DNA of 64,000 bases from Scytalidium lignicola (lineage: Eukaryota > Ascomycota > Leotiomycetes): the NCBI GenBank assembly GCA_002812745.2, contig NCSJ02000137.1, forward strand, positions 1-64,000. Direction: 5' to 3'. The translations under genes were made by a program, and so were the position numbers. The notes under the pieces were generated by a model that worked only from the letters and a program-made list of their open reading frames with translations, was not told the origin of the DNA and made no database searches. Positions 1 through 12,477 of the stretch are shown one piece after another (position 1 is the first letter of the stretch; each line of letters begins with the position of its first letter).

Positions 1-845
1 GGTCCCTGAAGCTGTAGATAATATGGAGGAAGTGTTAGTAGATGGAGAGATGTAATAATTTATAATTTAGCCTACAATTCAAAGCCCACAATTAAAAGAT
101 TAAGGCGTTCAAGATCTTAATTACAGCTAAACTATATGGGAAGTTGATCACCGTCAGCTTACTCGGCTAAGGATGGATTGGGTTAGCTCTGTGACTCTTA
201 AATTTGAGATTCTTCGGTATGTGAGGTTTCAATAAGCATTTCCGGTTGCCGGGAGCTCTCGAGCCAAGACTCCCCCGGTCGGAGGGGAATAATATATTGC
301 CGTGCCGAGGTAGGCTTTTCTTCCTGAACAAGTTGTTATGCAAAACACCAAAGCCATCATAAAACCCCTATTGTGCACTATTTCCAAAAAGATTTGTTCA
401 AGCACCAAAACAATCGATATTATCATTATTGTCTTATGCAATATTAGACATCTGATTAGAGATTAATAATGCTAGAATGCTTCCTCAGGGAAAATCTCGC
501 TGTATGCAGGACCATGTCGGCTGCTTCGGCCAAATAATCCCCAGCCTCAAAATGCTTGGAGATTAGTTCCCAGCCTTCAACAGATCGGGGTATATGCTAG
601 CTCGAGAGACACGAGCCTCCAGGAGCTATCACAGCGAAGATTCGTCCATGGCCAGGCTGGCCAGACTCCCTACAAGTTGGAGAAGGCCCCTTCCCCGCAA
701 AAATAATCGGCCCGTCACAGCAAAGAACCCCGCGATCAGGGAAGTGACAAGCCATCCTTGAGTGGAGTGGTGTTGTTTTTCCGAACCAGGCACGCAGCTC
801 CATTCGAGCTTCCTAACAAGCTCAAGCTCCAATTGGTGATGATGA
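1..845. other. Left-edge intergenic region, no supported gene
   Basis: I see no supported gene here. A 17-codon open stretch at 2-55 ending in TAA could be the tail of a gene lying left of the window, but it is too short to judge. The remainder is mixed-composition intergenic DNA upstream of the glucoamylase promoter. Confidence 0.5.
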
Positions 846-853
846 CTATATAA
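846..853 (+). promoter_or_regulatory. TATA box of the glucoamylase gene
   Basis: The sequence tatataag occurs 26-33 bases before an ATG at 879 and about 80 bases before the in-frame ATG at 933. A TATA box normally sets transcription start about 30 bases or more downstream, so ATG 879 would have almost no leader. This favours ATG 933 as the start codon. Confidence 0.5.
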
Positions 854-932
854 GGCGGTTAGCCCCGGACTGGAGAAGATGTTTCCGTTTCTGCTGGGAC
901 CTACATCTCTGATCACTATCGTCCTACTCATA

Positions 933-2946
933 ATGTGGTATGCAGCGTCAGTATTGGTGTACGTGGTGCCATTGCTCTTCTCAAAAGGATTGGCTGCACC
1001 GGCGTCCTCAGGTCCTTCATTCACAAGCCTCGATGATTTTATATCAACAGAGAGAGCAATTGCTTTGCAGGGCGCATTAAATAACATTGGCCCTAATGGC
1101 TCTGCAGTTCCTGGAGCTGGGGCGGGCTTTGTTGTTGCAAGCCCATCTAAAGTCAATCCGGATTGTGAGTATTTTATAATAGTAACTGAATCGTGCAATG
1201 GATCTGGATAAGGTTTCCGGGCCAATTGCAAACTTCAGTCGAGGTTGTATTCTTGCTAACCTGCTCAGATTTCTTCACATGGTCTCGGGATGCTGCCTTA
1301 ACACTGAAGATGATCGTTGATGAGTTTATCTTTGGAAATACGGCGCTCGAATCTACTATTAACGACTATATCCATGCTCAAGCTGTTCTTCAAACAGTCT
1401 CCAATCCATCCGGAACCTTTCTACCTGCAGGCCTTGGCCTCGGAGAGCCAAAGTTTGAAGTTGATGGGACTAGATTCAATGGTGCTTGGGGTAGACCTCA
1501 ACGTGACGGACCTGCGCTACGAGCTATTGCTTTAATCACCTACAGCAATTGGCTCATCAAAAATGGCCAATCAAACACGGCTAAGGCTGTAGTGTGACCA
1601 ATCATCCAAAATGATCTGTCATACGTAGGTCAGTACTGGAATCAGACAGGCTTTGATCTCTGGGAGGAAACGCAAGGATCCAGCTTCTTTACTATCCAAA
1701 ATCAGCACCGGGCTCTAGCGGAAGGAGCACAACTTGCCCACGATCTTCGTGTCGGCTGCACTGGCTGTGATCAGGCTCCAGAGATCCTTTGCTTCCTTCA
1801 AAGCTTCTGGAATGGGGAATATGTGGTTTCTAACATCAACATCGATAATGGACGAACTGGATTAGATGCAAATTCTATTTTAGGTCCTATCGCTGTTTTC
1901 GATATTGATGCGTACTGCGACAGCCCAATAATGCAGCCTTGCCATAGCAGGTCTGTTGCAAATTTCAAAGCTGTAGTCGATGTGTTTAGACAAATATATA
2001 CAATTAATACTGGAATACCTAGTAATTCTGGTGTTGCTGTGGGAAGATACCCCGAGGACGTGTACCAAGGTGGAAATCCATGGTACGTTTTCTATCCTAT
2101 TCTAATACATTTGACTAATATTTTCTCTCTCTAAGGTATCTGATTACTACTGCGGCAGCAGAATTCCTCTACGATGCAGTAGCACAGTGGAAAGCGCGCC
2201 ACAACCTTGTCGTGGACTCTACCTCTCTACCTTTCTTCAAGGACCTTTATCCCTCGGTCCAAATCCGTAAATACAACAGTGGAAACGCTAACAGCCCTTT
2301 TGCTCAAATCATGGATGCCATCACGGCTTATGCTGACTCCTTTATTGCTATTGCTGAGAAATACACTCCTGTCAACGGTTCCCTTGCTGAACAATACAAC
2401 CGCGATACTGGCGTCCCACTTTCTGCCAATGACCTAACATGGTCCTACGCTGCATTTGTCACCATGGCTCAGCGACGATCAGGGCAATATCCTGCAAGTT
2501 GGGGCACTCGTAATGCCGTTGCACCACCAGCAACCTGTTCTGCCACATCAACTCAAGGAGTTTATGCACCTGCAGTAGCAGCTGGTGCACCAAGCGTTAA
2601 TTCAACTTGCCAAGTCAACGTTGTCTTCCAAGTAAATGCAACAACCTATTTCGGAGAGAACATCTACGTGATCGGCTCCGCGGATGAATTAGGTGACTGG
2701 GATATTGATAACGCCGCACCATTAAATGCTGGTCTTTATACCGCCGAGAGACCTCTATGGGAATTAAATACATATGTTACCGCAGGACAGACGGTTATGT
2801 ACCAGTACGTACGTCAAGAGGACTGCAACCAGCCATATATTTACGAGACTATTAATCGCACGTTGGTTGTTCCACCTTGTGGAGGAGACATGGTCACTAC
2901 GAATGATGCTTGGACTGGACTAGTCGGAAGTAGTGGCAATTGTTAA
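933..2946 (+). pseudogene. gla1: Glucoamylase (GH15 + CBM20), interrupted by an in-frame TGA
   Basis: Secreted glucan 1,4-alpha-glucosidase that releases glucose from starch ends. The model has three exons, 933-1164, 1269-2082 and 2136-2946, with GT-AG introns of 104 and 53 bp, giving 618 codons. A hydrophobic signal peptide is followed by the GH15 domain: NPDYFFTWSRDAAL across the first splice, GRPQRDGPALRA, then FDLWEE, whose first Glu (about codon 210) matches the catalytic acid of the A. niger enzyme. AEQYN (about codon 434) carries the catalytic base. After a short linker comes a CBM20 starch-binding domain (about 510-612, with GENIYVIGS and LGDWD). TGA at 1595-1597 (codon 187) sits where the family has Trp in VVWPIIQND, a single G-to-A change. 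It precedes both catalytic residues, so the truncated product would be inactive. ATG 879 is an alternative start but gives an unusually long hydrophobic leader. The family call is secure; pseudogene status depends on the one base. Confidence 0.88.
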
Positions 2947-3324
2947 GAGAAAACGAATAGGACATACATGTATTTTCATGAATTGTAGCATTAGAGATTA
3001 CTGGACAGTGGCTTCTGGGGTATAGAAGGGGCGGTATGGCTGCTTATAGGGATAAATAGCATGTTACGAGTCATGAATTAATGTCATAGGAGAGGGAAAA
3101 CAGCTTTAGGCAAACAAAACAAGAAAATAAAATATCTGACTTAGATTTGATCTCGGTAGACGTCCAGATCTCTTATCGTGAGGTCTATAAGCCAAGTCTG
3201 TCTCGTCTACTACTTTACTCACTATTTTCCATAAAACCCCGCCAACCCTAAAAGACAACTACATTCCACCCAAAAAGCCACAGCCGAAGTAAAAAAAAAA
3301 TTTGCTAAGCAACCCAAAAATAAA
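2947..3324. other. Intergenic, no gene seen
   Basis: AT-leaning spacer between the glucoamylase stop codon and the tRNA gene. A run of A at 3291-3301 lies just downstream of the minus-strand tRNA; read on that strand it is a T run and could serve as the Pol III terminator. Confidence 0.5.
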
Positions 3325-3408
3325 GGTCGTACCGGGGATCGAACCCAGGTCGCGAGAATCTTCGACAGAGGATCAAAATCTCGTGTGCTACCACTACACC
3401 ATACAACC
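3325..3408 (-). tRNA. tRNA-Gln(UUG): tRNA-Gln (anticodon UUG) with a short intron
   Basis: On the minus strand the acceptor stem GGTTGTA pairs with TACGACC, with one G-T wobble. The D arm is GTG...CAC around TAGTGGTAG. The anticodon stem CGAGA pairs with TCTCG, the loop reads TTTTGA, and the T arm is CTGGG/CCCGG around TTCGATC. The anticodon is TTG. About 14 extra bases (TCCTCTGTCGAAGA) sit one base 3' of the anticodon, the canonical site for nuclear tRNA introns. A T-rich tract follows on the minus strand. Confidence 0.93.
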
Positions 3409-4153
3409 GGTTTGAATTGGGTGCAGGATGTTCTATTTTAGTTTAATAACTTTTAGGGCTGGAGAGGGAAGTGTAAATAAGGAATTCACACCCACACTAG
3501 CTAATCAGTACCCAAGGATTGGGTTTTTGAGATGAGAGATAAATTTCCGAGGATTTAATATTAGAAAAGGGATTTTATATAGGGGTCTTGGTGCTAGAGA
3601 TGCTTTAGGTAGGCATTTAAATACGTCAAGGTTCTACTTAAGTTTTTATTTCTATCTTACATTTTGCTCATAGTGTTCATGAATTTTAGTACTCACATCG
3701 AGAAGGGAAGCATGCATGTATATCCGCAGAAGTGAACAGAGTTCTAGTCAAAACTGGGACCCTCAAAAAGGTATCTGAATTGGTAAGATCTGCTATAACT
3801 TGACCGATCACTGCGAGAGTCTAAAGTCTATGCTATGAGAAGCAAATATATTTTAATAAAACGAGTGTTAATCTACTAAAACAACATCGAAATGAAACCT
3901 ATCTAAGTAAGAAACTAACTAAGTTAAAAGCAAAGGATAAACCTATTACAAGTCGAAGCGAATGTGATCTAAAACTGCAAAGCTGAAAGTCCACCTCCAG
4001 AATTTATTCCATAGCGCTTAATTATACCTTAATCCTGTCCTAATGCATGTGTCTGGTATTTTCAATCTCATGCATTTAATCAATCAGTACGACCATAGTC
4101 AATCAGCATAGTGAATTTGACTGCATGATCTATGATTAGAATATCATTCTCTC
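3409..4153. other. AT-rich intergenic region, no gene seen
   Basis: No convincing reading frame, RNA or repeat was recognised. It covers the upstream flank of the minus-strand tRNA and the 3' flank of the minus-strand gene that ends at 4154. Confidence 0.45.
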
Positions 4154-4824
4154 TTATGATCTTTTCTTGCCATGGTGTCTTCTGCCTGATGATCTTTTCT
4201 GTTCTTTTTTCTTATCCTCATCCTCTTCAATGCTTTCCTCATCCTGATTCTTTTGGTGTCCTTTATTCAAATCCTCATTAAACTTGCCACTGTCGACATG
4301 TTGTCCCTGGATAGGGGGAGGGAGTCTACCCCCGTAGTTCGCTACTACCGGATTCCATGACTCTGACTGATAGTAGGCTCGATATTTTTCAGGTGACGGA
4401 AGCTTATCTGAGGAGCTCGAGGTCGTCCGTTCATGCTGATACTGAGAGCAGCCCGATTGCGTAGTCGAAGATTCAGCCGGATAATTGTAAGTCTGTTGTT
4501 GGCTAGGTCCGTATTGATAATCTTCATGGGAGACTGTGGCCATTTCTGGGAATTGTGCATTATGTCCGCCATGCTGATAGACATATTGGCTTCCTCGTGA
4601 ATCCGGAGGAGATGGACTGGGAAATGAGAACAGTTAGTCCAGACTTTAATATAGATTGTGAATAACAAAAAATTCTCAACATACCTCCCACTCCTGGTTT
4701 GGCTGCCTACAGTAGCCCCTGCCCCTGTATCATAGGACTGACTTTCTGAGAAAGACTGATCTCCAGTATAGGGATGATCTCCAGAGGAAGACTGATCTCC
4801 TGTGTAGGATTTACCGTTGTCCAT
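4154..4824 (-). CDS. Hypothetical low-complexity hydrophilic protein with basic tail
   Basis: No known family is recognised. The two-exon model is 4824-4685 and 4616-4154, with a 68-bp GTATGT...CCCAG intron, giving 200 residues. The join keeps one reading frame through SGSPSPPDSRG. The N-terminus has imperfect repeats of a YTGDQS-type unit (SYTGDQSSSGD, PYTGDQSFSES). The middle is Gln/Ser/Tyr-rich, an acidic patch (EESIEEDED) follows, and the end is strongly basic (KKKEQKRSSGRRHHGKKRS), which could act as a nuclear signal. No membrane segment or signal peptide is visible. An in-frame ATG at 4860 would add 12 residues. It looks like a disordered protein; its function is not inferable. Confidence 0.5.
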
Positions 4825-4860
4825 TGTTATTTTTAATCTTGTTTTGAGACAATAAACCAA

Positions 4861-5918
4861 ATGTGAATCTCCTGAGAAATAATACTAGAAAGTAGGCAAA
4901 GAGTCACAGTTATAAATCAAGTTAAATAATAACATAGAGTAGAAGAATCATCAGATATAAATATGAATTCATTCCTTACAGAAGTACTATGGAAATCCAG
5001 TATGCCTTCAAGAGGCCGCCAATTCACCTAGAGTAGCATAGCCATTGCACAGCTTTTGCCAGCAATACTATATCTCATAATCATGAGCTATTCAGACCCA
5101 TCGATTCACAAAGGTTTCAAGATTGCTGGCACCACTGCTTAGCCCCCATCATCCAAAACGACAAGGTGTGACATCCATAACTCCAAAAAGAGCTTGTTAC
5201 CAAAGGATCACTGTTCAAAACTTGTACGTCTCTGTCATAAAAAAATGAAGTCAAGTAATCTATCCGCACACACCGCCATTTGCCTAATTGACAGCATTTT
5301 GTACTTAAAAGAAGGCAACTGGAAAGGGGTCGCTGGATAGGCCGCTCTACGTGGCTTAGCGATGGGCCGCGGCCAAAGCGGCCATGATGNAAAAAAAGTC
5401 GCCTCACTAATTCATAAGATATAGCAGTATGGCAAACTGGGCGTGTTGTAGAAAAGATGGTGTCGTTGAAAAGAGAAAGAATAATTAGAGTAAGATTTGA
5501 GAAGATTGAAGTAGGCGATTCAACAGGATTGTGCCTTACGTTAAGTGGATCTTCAGGATGGAGTAATAAGAAAGAGCGTATGATTGAAGCAAGTTACTCA
5601 CTGGCGAGCTGGTTCAGCTACTCCATGGATCCTATCTCCACTCCATATTCTGCCCAATTCAGTCCACATCCATGCAATCTGGAAATGAATATAAGAATGC
5701 CTTGACTATCCATCTTAAAACAATGAGGCTCTGCCTATGATGACCTACATCCCTAGTTCCCGATGGCGTTCTTCGGCATGTTGCACAGAAGTAGTAAACC
5801 CAGTAATCGTATGAGATCACACACCGGTTCCTGCACACGAGGTAGCCTTTCCTTTTACCGCTTCTCATCTAGGACGGTATATGATTGAATTGATTCGATA
5901 TATTGAGAGGGCTTAGCT
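4861..5918. other. Intergenic, no gene seen
   Basis: Mixed composition with an ambiguous base at 5390 beside a run of seven A. Open frames here are short, lack family resemblance and overlap on both strands. It is the spacer between the low-complexity gene and the end of SYO1. Confidence 0.45.
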
Positions 5919-7959
5919 CTATATTTCCCTTTTAGACCGTTTATACTTCAAAAATCTGCCCAAATTCAAAACTGCCTCATCAGTTCTGGCACGTAACTCA
6001 TTATGCTTTCTCTTGTCAACAGACTTGGTAAGCTGTTTAACTTTTGGCAGGGCGTCCTCTAACTGCTTGTAGAATCCCTCTTTCCAAAACACTGCCTCAT
6101 CATAAGCGTAGTTTTCGTCTGCATAGATGTCAAAGATCTGATTTAAAGCTTCAACTACATTGGCAGCAGCTGTATCAGGCAGAGCAGATACAACATTGAT
6201 GAGGAAAATTCCAACTTCACGGTTGAGCTCGATTGGCGCAGGATCTAGTGCAAGTCTGCCTAGCACACCTATACTCTTCACACCCAAGCCTTGAAACTCG
6301 TCGGTGCCTTCTTGCGTGGGCTTCTTAGATCCGTTAGTTGAAGCAGACTTCCCTTTGCTATCCAGATCCTTCGAGGCATGGAATAGAGCCATAAACTTTT
6401 GTTGCTCCCCTGGGCGTATATTGAGGTCACCTTGTCCTCCACGAGACACTGCCCATGCAAGGCTCGTTACAGATGTTGCTAAATCAATATCGGCCGTATC
6501 TGAAGCTAAGACGGGGGTAATGAGCTCATCCCATATTCGCTGTCTCATGGATGTCCACGAGCTCTGAAGTTTATTTAAGTGACCTGTCGAAAAATCGATA
6601 CTGGAGAGTGTCCAGGAAATATTGTTCAGAGCTGACAAAGCGTGGCTGTGAATCGTCTTTTCTTCAGGTGAAGAACCCTTCAATGATTTGGCAAGCTCTA
6701 TTATTATTGGTGCTGCATCTTGTACCAGTCGTTCGAGGGTAGGTCGGCCATCTAAGTCTTCATTGTCGTCTAGAGCATCGCCTGTTACTAAATCCATATC
6801 CGCATCAATCTCTTCCTCGTCCATCTCTCCATTTTGGCCATCCTCCTCTCCGTCATCCATTTCATCGTCATCTTCAATCGTTTCATCCTTGTCATCGAAG
6901 CCTTCGAATTCCTTCTCACGATGTCCCCCATGCTCTAGCGTCTCTTGAAGTGTCGTGGCAATAGACGCGATAATTTCGAGTGCCAGCTGGAGTATCTGTT
7001 CAGGATTTGTCTCTGTCGTATGACCATTGGCCCTATTAGTCAGGCTCTTTCCGTAGTCTAGGTACTTGACCAATGTTGGTATCAGAGATGCATCGGAAAC
7101 GCCCGAATTTGGAGTGGAATGTTCGGCCCATTGCAAAGAATCGAAAATATTGTGTAATACTCCACAAGCAGTAACGCCCTTAAGATCACCAGAGTCCTTG
7201 CTGTTTATAAGCAACTTAAGCCTGTCACCATCGTCTGCTATGATTTGAGATAAAGTTTCGTTGTCTTCTGTCAATGTTTGTAAACATAATGCAGCTTCAC
7301 CTCGGATATCAAGTGGTATGATCTCAACCATAAGCAGTCCGAACAAGAAGTTGACAAAAACAGGTTGTTTGGTTATAGCTTGAACAATCTCATCTTGAGC
7401 CTCAGAAAGGGAGACTAGCAATGCAACTATAGATGTTGAAAGATTCCATATAACAGCTTTCTGGGCTTGTGGTAATGTGGATATTGGTGCTTCTACAGAT
7501 TCAATCGCCTGAACTACCTATAAACTAGTGAGCATGCAGTAGCACAAAGGACAGAACATCACAAACAGTCTTTATAACGCCTTCAAGTGCAGTCAAGACA
7601 TCTTGCCTGTAAATATGCACACAGAAATCTGCTTCTTCATGCTCTGCCAAACAACTTAAAATCGACCATCCCGCCGCCCTGGTCTCTAAGTTCGAGTCCG
7701 TAAGTGTATTATCAAACAATATCCTAACAATTTGTTCACGGAGCAAGAGTTTCCGGCATTTTTGGTCTTCAATGATGTTCCTGATTACACTTGCAGCCTG
7801 GGACCTTGTTTTCAATTCGGCACTTTGTAAATCCTTCAAAACGGGCAGAATTCTTTTCTCTCGAATCGCGGCGAGCTCAGGATCTGTGGGAGGTTTGATC
7901 GGCTTTGAGATCGGATCTGCTCGATGGTGATTTCTATTTCTGGGCTTAGCTCCGCCCAT
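5919..7959 (-). CDS. SYO1: SYO1-like symportin, ARM/HEAT-repeat adaptor for 5S RNP import
   Basis: Syo1 is a transport adaptor that binds ribosomal proteins Rpl5 and Rpl11 together and brings them to the nucleus with Kap104 for 5S RNP assembly. The model has two exons, 7959-7567 and 7517-5919, with a 49-bp GTTTGT...TATAG intron, giving 663 residues. The N-terminus is basic (GGAKPRNRNHHR), followed by the family's opening: a PPTDPELAAIREKRILPVLKDL segment and the RKLLLREQIV and DSNLETRAAGW helices. The middle carries a long acidic insertion (about residues 325-375, e.g. DDDEMDDGEEDGQ), as expected for the Rpl-binding loop. Helical repeats continue to a basic end. It diverges from IDI1 with a 262-bp shared promoter region. 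Confidence 0.85.
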
Positions 7960-8221
7960 GATTCCAGGCGTGGTATTTTAAATATCTCGTAAAAACTCTG
8001 GAACCAACTTTTTGTTAATTTTTCGATTTAACGTTCAAAAAACACGAACAATTTTTGGCGCGGGGCACGACTATCAGACAATGGTGATTGGATGAAAGCC
8101 CCTGCTTTGACCCGTCTACTATTTTCCAACGCGGATAGACTAACGATCAGGTCCCTGAACTTATTTCCCCTGCCTCATTTCCCAGTAACAAATATTCTAG
8201 TCAGACTCAAAGCTGTTCAAG
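7960..8221. promoter_or_regulatory. Shared divergent promoter of SYO1 and IDI1
   Basis: The two genes start 262 bp apart in opposite directions. I see no clear TATA box. There is a CG-containing tract around 8055-8070 (ttggcgcggggcacg). Both genes are constitutive growth genes, so shared regulation is plausible but only inferred from layout. Confidence 0.4.
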
Positions 8222-9103
<882 letters not shown>

Positions 9104-10360
9104 AGAGGACATGACGATGATCTATTCTAACCGGACAGTAAAACTCCATAGATGTCATTGTGTGAGATTCCAGCGCTATGTATCGGAGTACCCAGGAGAA
9201 TATGGTCCAACAATATACCCTATAAACACCGTTAATTTCGCTAATAATAATATAACGCCTCAATCGCTTGTTTGAAAGTTTGTCTCCTATATGATAATAC
9301 TAGTAAATCAAAAATCTTCATTACTGTGACTAGATGCTTTTGGAAGCTGAGGCTCGTATTATATTTTGCATTTCGTATCTCTTACTTACAGCTCATCCAC
9401 AATTCATTTATTTTAAGTACGCAAGTAGTTATACTTGGGTGAGCTAAACTGTCGTGAATTGATCCTGCGGGTAGATACCTCGTGTCGATCGAAGCTGAAA
9501 CGTCCTTCCAGCCGTCTTCTTTCATGCTTCGATTATGCATGGCTGGCTGTCAAGTTGCAGATTGGTCTCTGCGGAATGCAACCGCATCTTTTAAGGAACA
9601 ATCCACCGTCATCTGTTGACGCTACCACGCCGCGCGCAGGCTTTGCTTTCTGCAAGTCAGCGGGCTATTGACGGCCGGTCCGACATCGTATCGGTTGGTC
9701 AATGGGCTTCCTTCAGTGGGGGTCTATCTAGTCTATCTAGCTCCCGCACCTTTCCATAACGCTTCCTTTTCCCCGTCCGAAACTAACATCTTGTTTTCCT
9801 CCTCAACATCTAACGAATTAGGACCCTTCAGAATCCAGAATCTCACATACTCAGCCCCTGTAGTCCAGAGCTATAAGAATAATCACTTTATTCCTCTCAC
9901 AGCTATTAAACAATTTGATAATCTTCAAATTCATACTCAATTACACTGCTGCAAAACTATATCTTGTCAAATAAAGCTCTCGACAGTATCGATAAATCGT
10001 CCATCCAGCAACTCAAAACCAAACCAGCTCAAACTTAGGAAGCAATCCCTTTGGAATATCGGGATTGATGTCGGTTGACTTGCCGCCCATTCAAAACTCT
10101 CTTCACTTTCAATCTCGACAAGATACAGTGTCGAGATCGCAACTTTCTAAACCTCATACGGGTGATACGACTAGGCCAGCTAAAAAACAACCGTCTTGTG
10201 CGTGAAGATGCTATGTCTCTCTCTTTATAGATACACAAATAAAACCCCCAAAAATACTGATTTCATTGCTCTATAGAAACCACCAGGTTCAACAGTGTAT
10301 ACTTATTAACCAGTGCTTTCAACAAGCTCATAAACCGGATCAGTTTCCCGTTTGCCCATC
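9104..10360. other. Intergenic, upstream of the acetyltransferase gene
   Basis: About 1.25 kb without a supported gene. Open frames at 9435-9671 and 9668-10078 have no recognisable motif and read like random sequence. Possible long leader of the GNAT gene. Confidence 0.45.
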
Positions 10361-11183
10361 ATGGATCAGAATCAAAGAAATAACTTATCAAATCTCGAGA
10401 AGAGAGGTACATCTTCCGAGCAGCCCGAAAAAGTTCGCATCCTTGGAATATCTGAGTATGAGCAGGCAGCTCAATGTCTCGCCGAAGCCTTCCTAGATGA
10501 CTATGTAGCACGCTATTTCATCGAAACAGATGACATGGCTACTTACTCAGCAGAAGTCAAATGGAAGCTCCATTACGATATCATAAAGTACACCGTTGCT
10601 GCTCATTGCTACAACGGTATCGTGACTACCATTGGACCGAATTATGATGCCGTTGCCTTGTGGTAAGTTTTTCTCTTCCTTGAGACCTGATCCTCCTCAT
10701 TTATAACAACTCATTGTGAACATGAGAGTTAAAATGAAATTCAACAGGATGCCACCTGGAAAAAACATGGATGGCCTATGGACCATCCTCCGCAGTGGCT
10801 TATGGAGACTGCTCTACAAGCTCTCTGCAGAAGGCAAGACACGCTTCTATAGGGAATTCCTCCCACTCCTCCATGATACTAAGGAGGAAGTGCTCGGACC
10901 TCGAGACAATACCTCTTATTACCTCGTATACATTGGTAGTAAACCAAGTGCACGAGGAAAGGGTTATGCTAAGAAGCTTATTGAGTATATGACAGCCAAG
11001 GCGGATCTTGAGAATCGGGCTACTTATCTGGAGTCAAGTGCAGCTTCGAACCTACCGTATTACCAAAAGTTTGGGTTTGGCCTCAAGAAAGAGATCGCTC
11101 TTAAACGGGGGCCTGTCCCGGTTAAGCTGAGTATCATGGTACGTGAACCTCAAGCTGTTGTTGGAAGCTCAAAGTCCGCGTAG
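10361..11183 (+). CDS. GNAT-family N-acetyltransferase
   Basis: Two exons, 10361-10662 and 10748-11183, joined across an 85-bp GTAAGT...AACAG intron, encode 245 residues. The acetyl-CoA-binding motif A is visible as YYLVYIGSKPSARGKGYAKKLIEYM (about 160-185), with the Gly-rich ARGKGYAKKL loop. It is followed by motif B: YLESSAASNLPYYQKFGF, typical of fungal GNATs that act on small molecules. The N-terminal half (EQAAQCLAEAF, then a Trp-Met-Pro-Pro-Gly junction at the splice) is also typical of this group. The substrate is unknown; no neighbouring biosynthetic genes hint at one. An upstream in-frame ATG at 10352 would add three residues. Confidence 0.86.
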
Positions 11184-11447
11184 CCAGGAGATTAGATACA
11201 AAAACAAGCATGGTGTGGGCATTAGACCGCAAGTAGGTCGAGCACCTGGTTTGAGTCTTGAGATCTACGCTTCAGGTGTGTGAGTTATATTTAGGTGACA
11301 GAAAGATTACCATGATAACCAGAATAAATGATTTTCGTAACTTCATTTTCCATTTGAAATAGGCCCCAGGCACAGAGCATCTAATCTCATATAAGTCCCC
11401 ACAATTTATTAGTCCGAAACGCCTTCATGATGACTTTCTTTCCTCCC

Positions 11448-12477
11448 TTAATTTTCCAGTACAGCCCAAGTCTCATCATCAACAGTAGTGTAAATAAAAC
11501 CGTTCCCAAGCAGCTCATCTCCAGCCTTAAAAACCTCGTTCGTAGGCATACTCAACTGCGCAGCAATATTGTGCACATGTAAGCCCTCATTATTCTGAGG
11601 CGCCGCTTGTAATAGCGCGAATACTCTCCTAGCACCAGTAGAGGTATTCCTAGGTAATTGCTGCGCTGCCATATCACCCACAGCGCCACCAGCAGCACCA
11701 TTGCCACCGACAAACATACCCTCACCGCTATCCTCATTTTTGACACCTTTCAATGCGTAAGCCGGCCCTCGAGTGAAAAACAAATGCACAGCTGTAGCTT
11801 CGAGAAGATGCATGCTGATTTCATTGAAATCGGTCACCGGCCGCATGACATGCGCGCCAACACTGCGCTTGTCGTTGAAAGCTTTCAGTCGGCCGTAGAC
11901 TCGCATATACTGACCTTCTTGCGGGAGAGGCTTCGCTGTGTCAGGATCCTGGTCGACGTCAATCCATTGCTTTACGTCTATTATGCCGGTGCCGTCGTCG
12001 ATCTTGAAGGTTGTGTTTGTGGCCTGCGGGGTGACTGTGTGTATTTGGCCGACGAAGGTAATCTAAGAGAGAGAAAGAGAAAGAGAGAGATGTCAGAATC
12101 CATACAATTAATTGGGTGCCGACGTCAGATTAAGGTAGCGATGCATACTTGTGTAACTTCACTGCCATCGATTTTGAATTCTGCTTCAGAGTGCGTTGGT
12201 ATTGCGTCGATTAGTTGCTTGATAGTCACAGGTCTGAGAGTATCTTTGGAATAACTCTGCAGTAGAGTTAATTGGAAGAGACTGTCTAATTTATGTGATG
12301 CAGAACATACCTTCCCTGGGCTATCTTGACTTCCGCCTTGTGAGCCATACCCAGGAACAAAACCACCTGCATCTGCCCCGCCTTGTGCTCCATAGCTTGT
12401 CGTGGAATAAGCGCCGTAGTTAGCTGCTATTATGTTAGCTTGTGTATCCAGTAAGCTGAATTCGCGGTCATACCCAT
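11448..12477 (-). CDS. RPA2: Replication protein A 32-kDa subunit (RPA2/Rfa2)
   Basis: Middle subunit of the heterotrimeric single-strand DNA-binding complex RPA, used in replication, repair and checkpoint signalling. Four exons, 12477-12474, 12423-12311, 12256-12149 and 12062-11448, encode 279 residues. The first coding exon is only ATGG; splicing yields MANYGAYSTTSYGAQGG, the usual Gly/Ser/Tyr-rich phosphorylatable N-terminus. The OB fold (about 45-175) contains TLRPVTIKQL, ITFVGQI, IDVKQW and YMRVYGRLK. After a Gly-rich linker, the C-terminal winged helix is seen in GLHVHNIAAQL and VFKAGDELLGNGFIYTTVDDETW, the protein-interaction module. The last intron carries a CT-rich polypyrimidine microsatellite just before its acceptor. 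Confidence 0.93.

Noticed and set aside
2..55. Possible 3' end of a gene entering from the left
   Set aside because: Only 17 codons; no motif; could be chance.
629..1231. 200-codon minus-strand frame over the glucoamylase start
   Set aside because: Antisense shadow of the glucoamylase exon; no motif.
9435..10078. Two overlapping frames upstream of the acetyltransferase
   Set aside because: No recognisable domain and no join to the GNAT exon that keeps frame with good splice sites.
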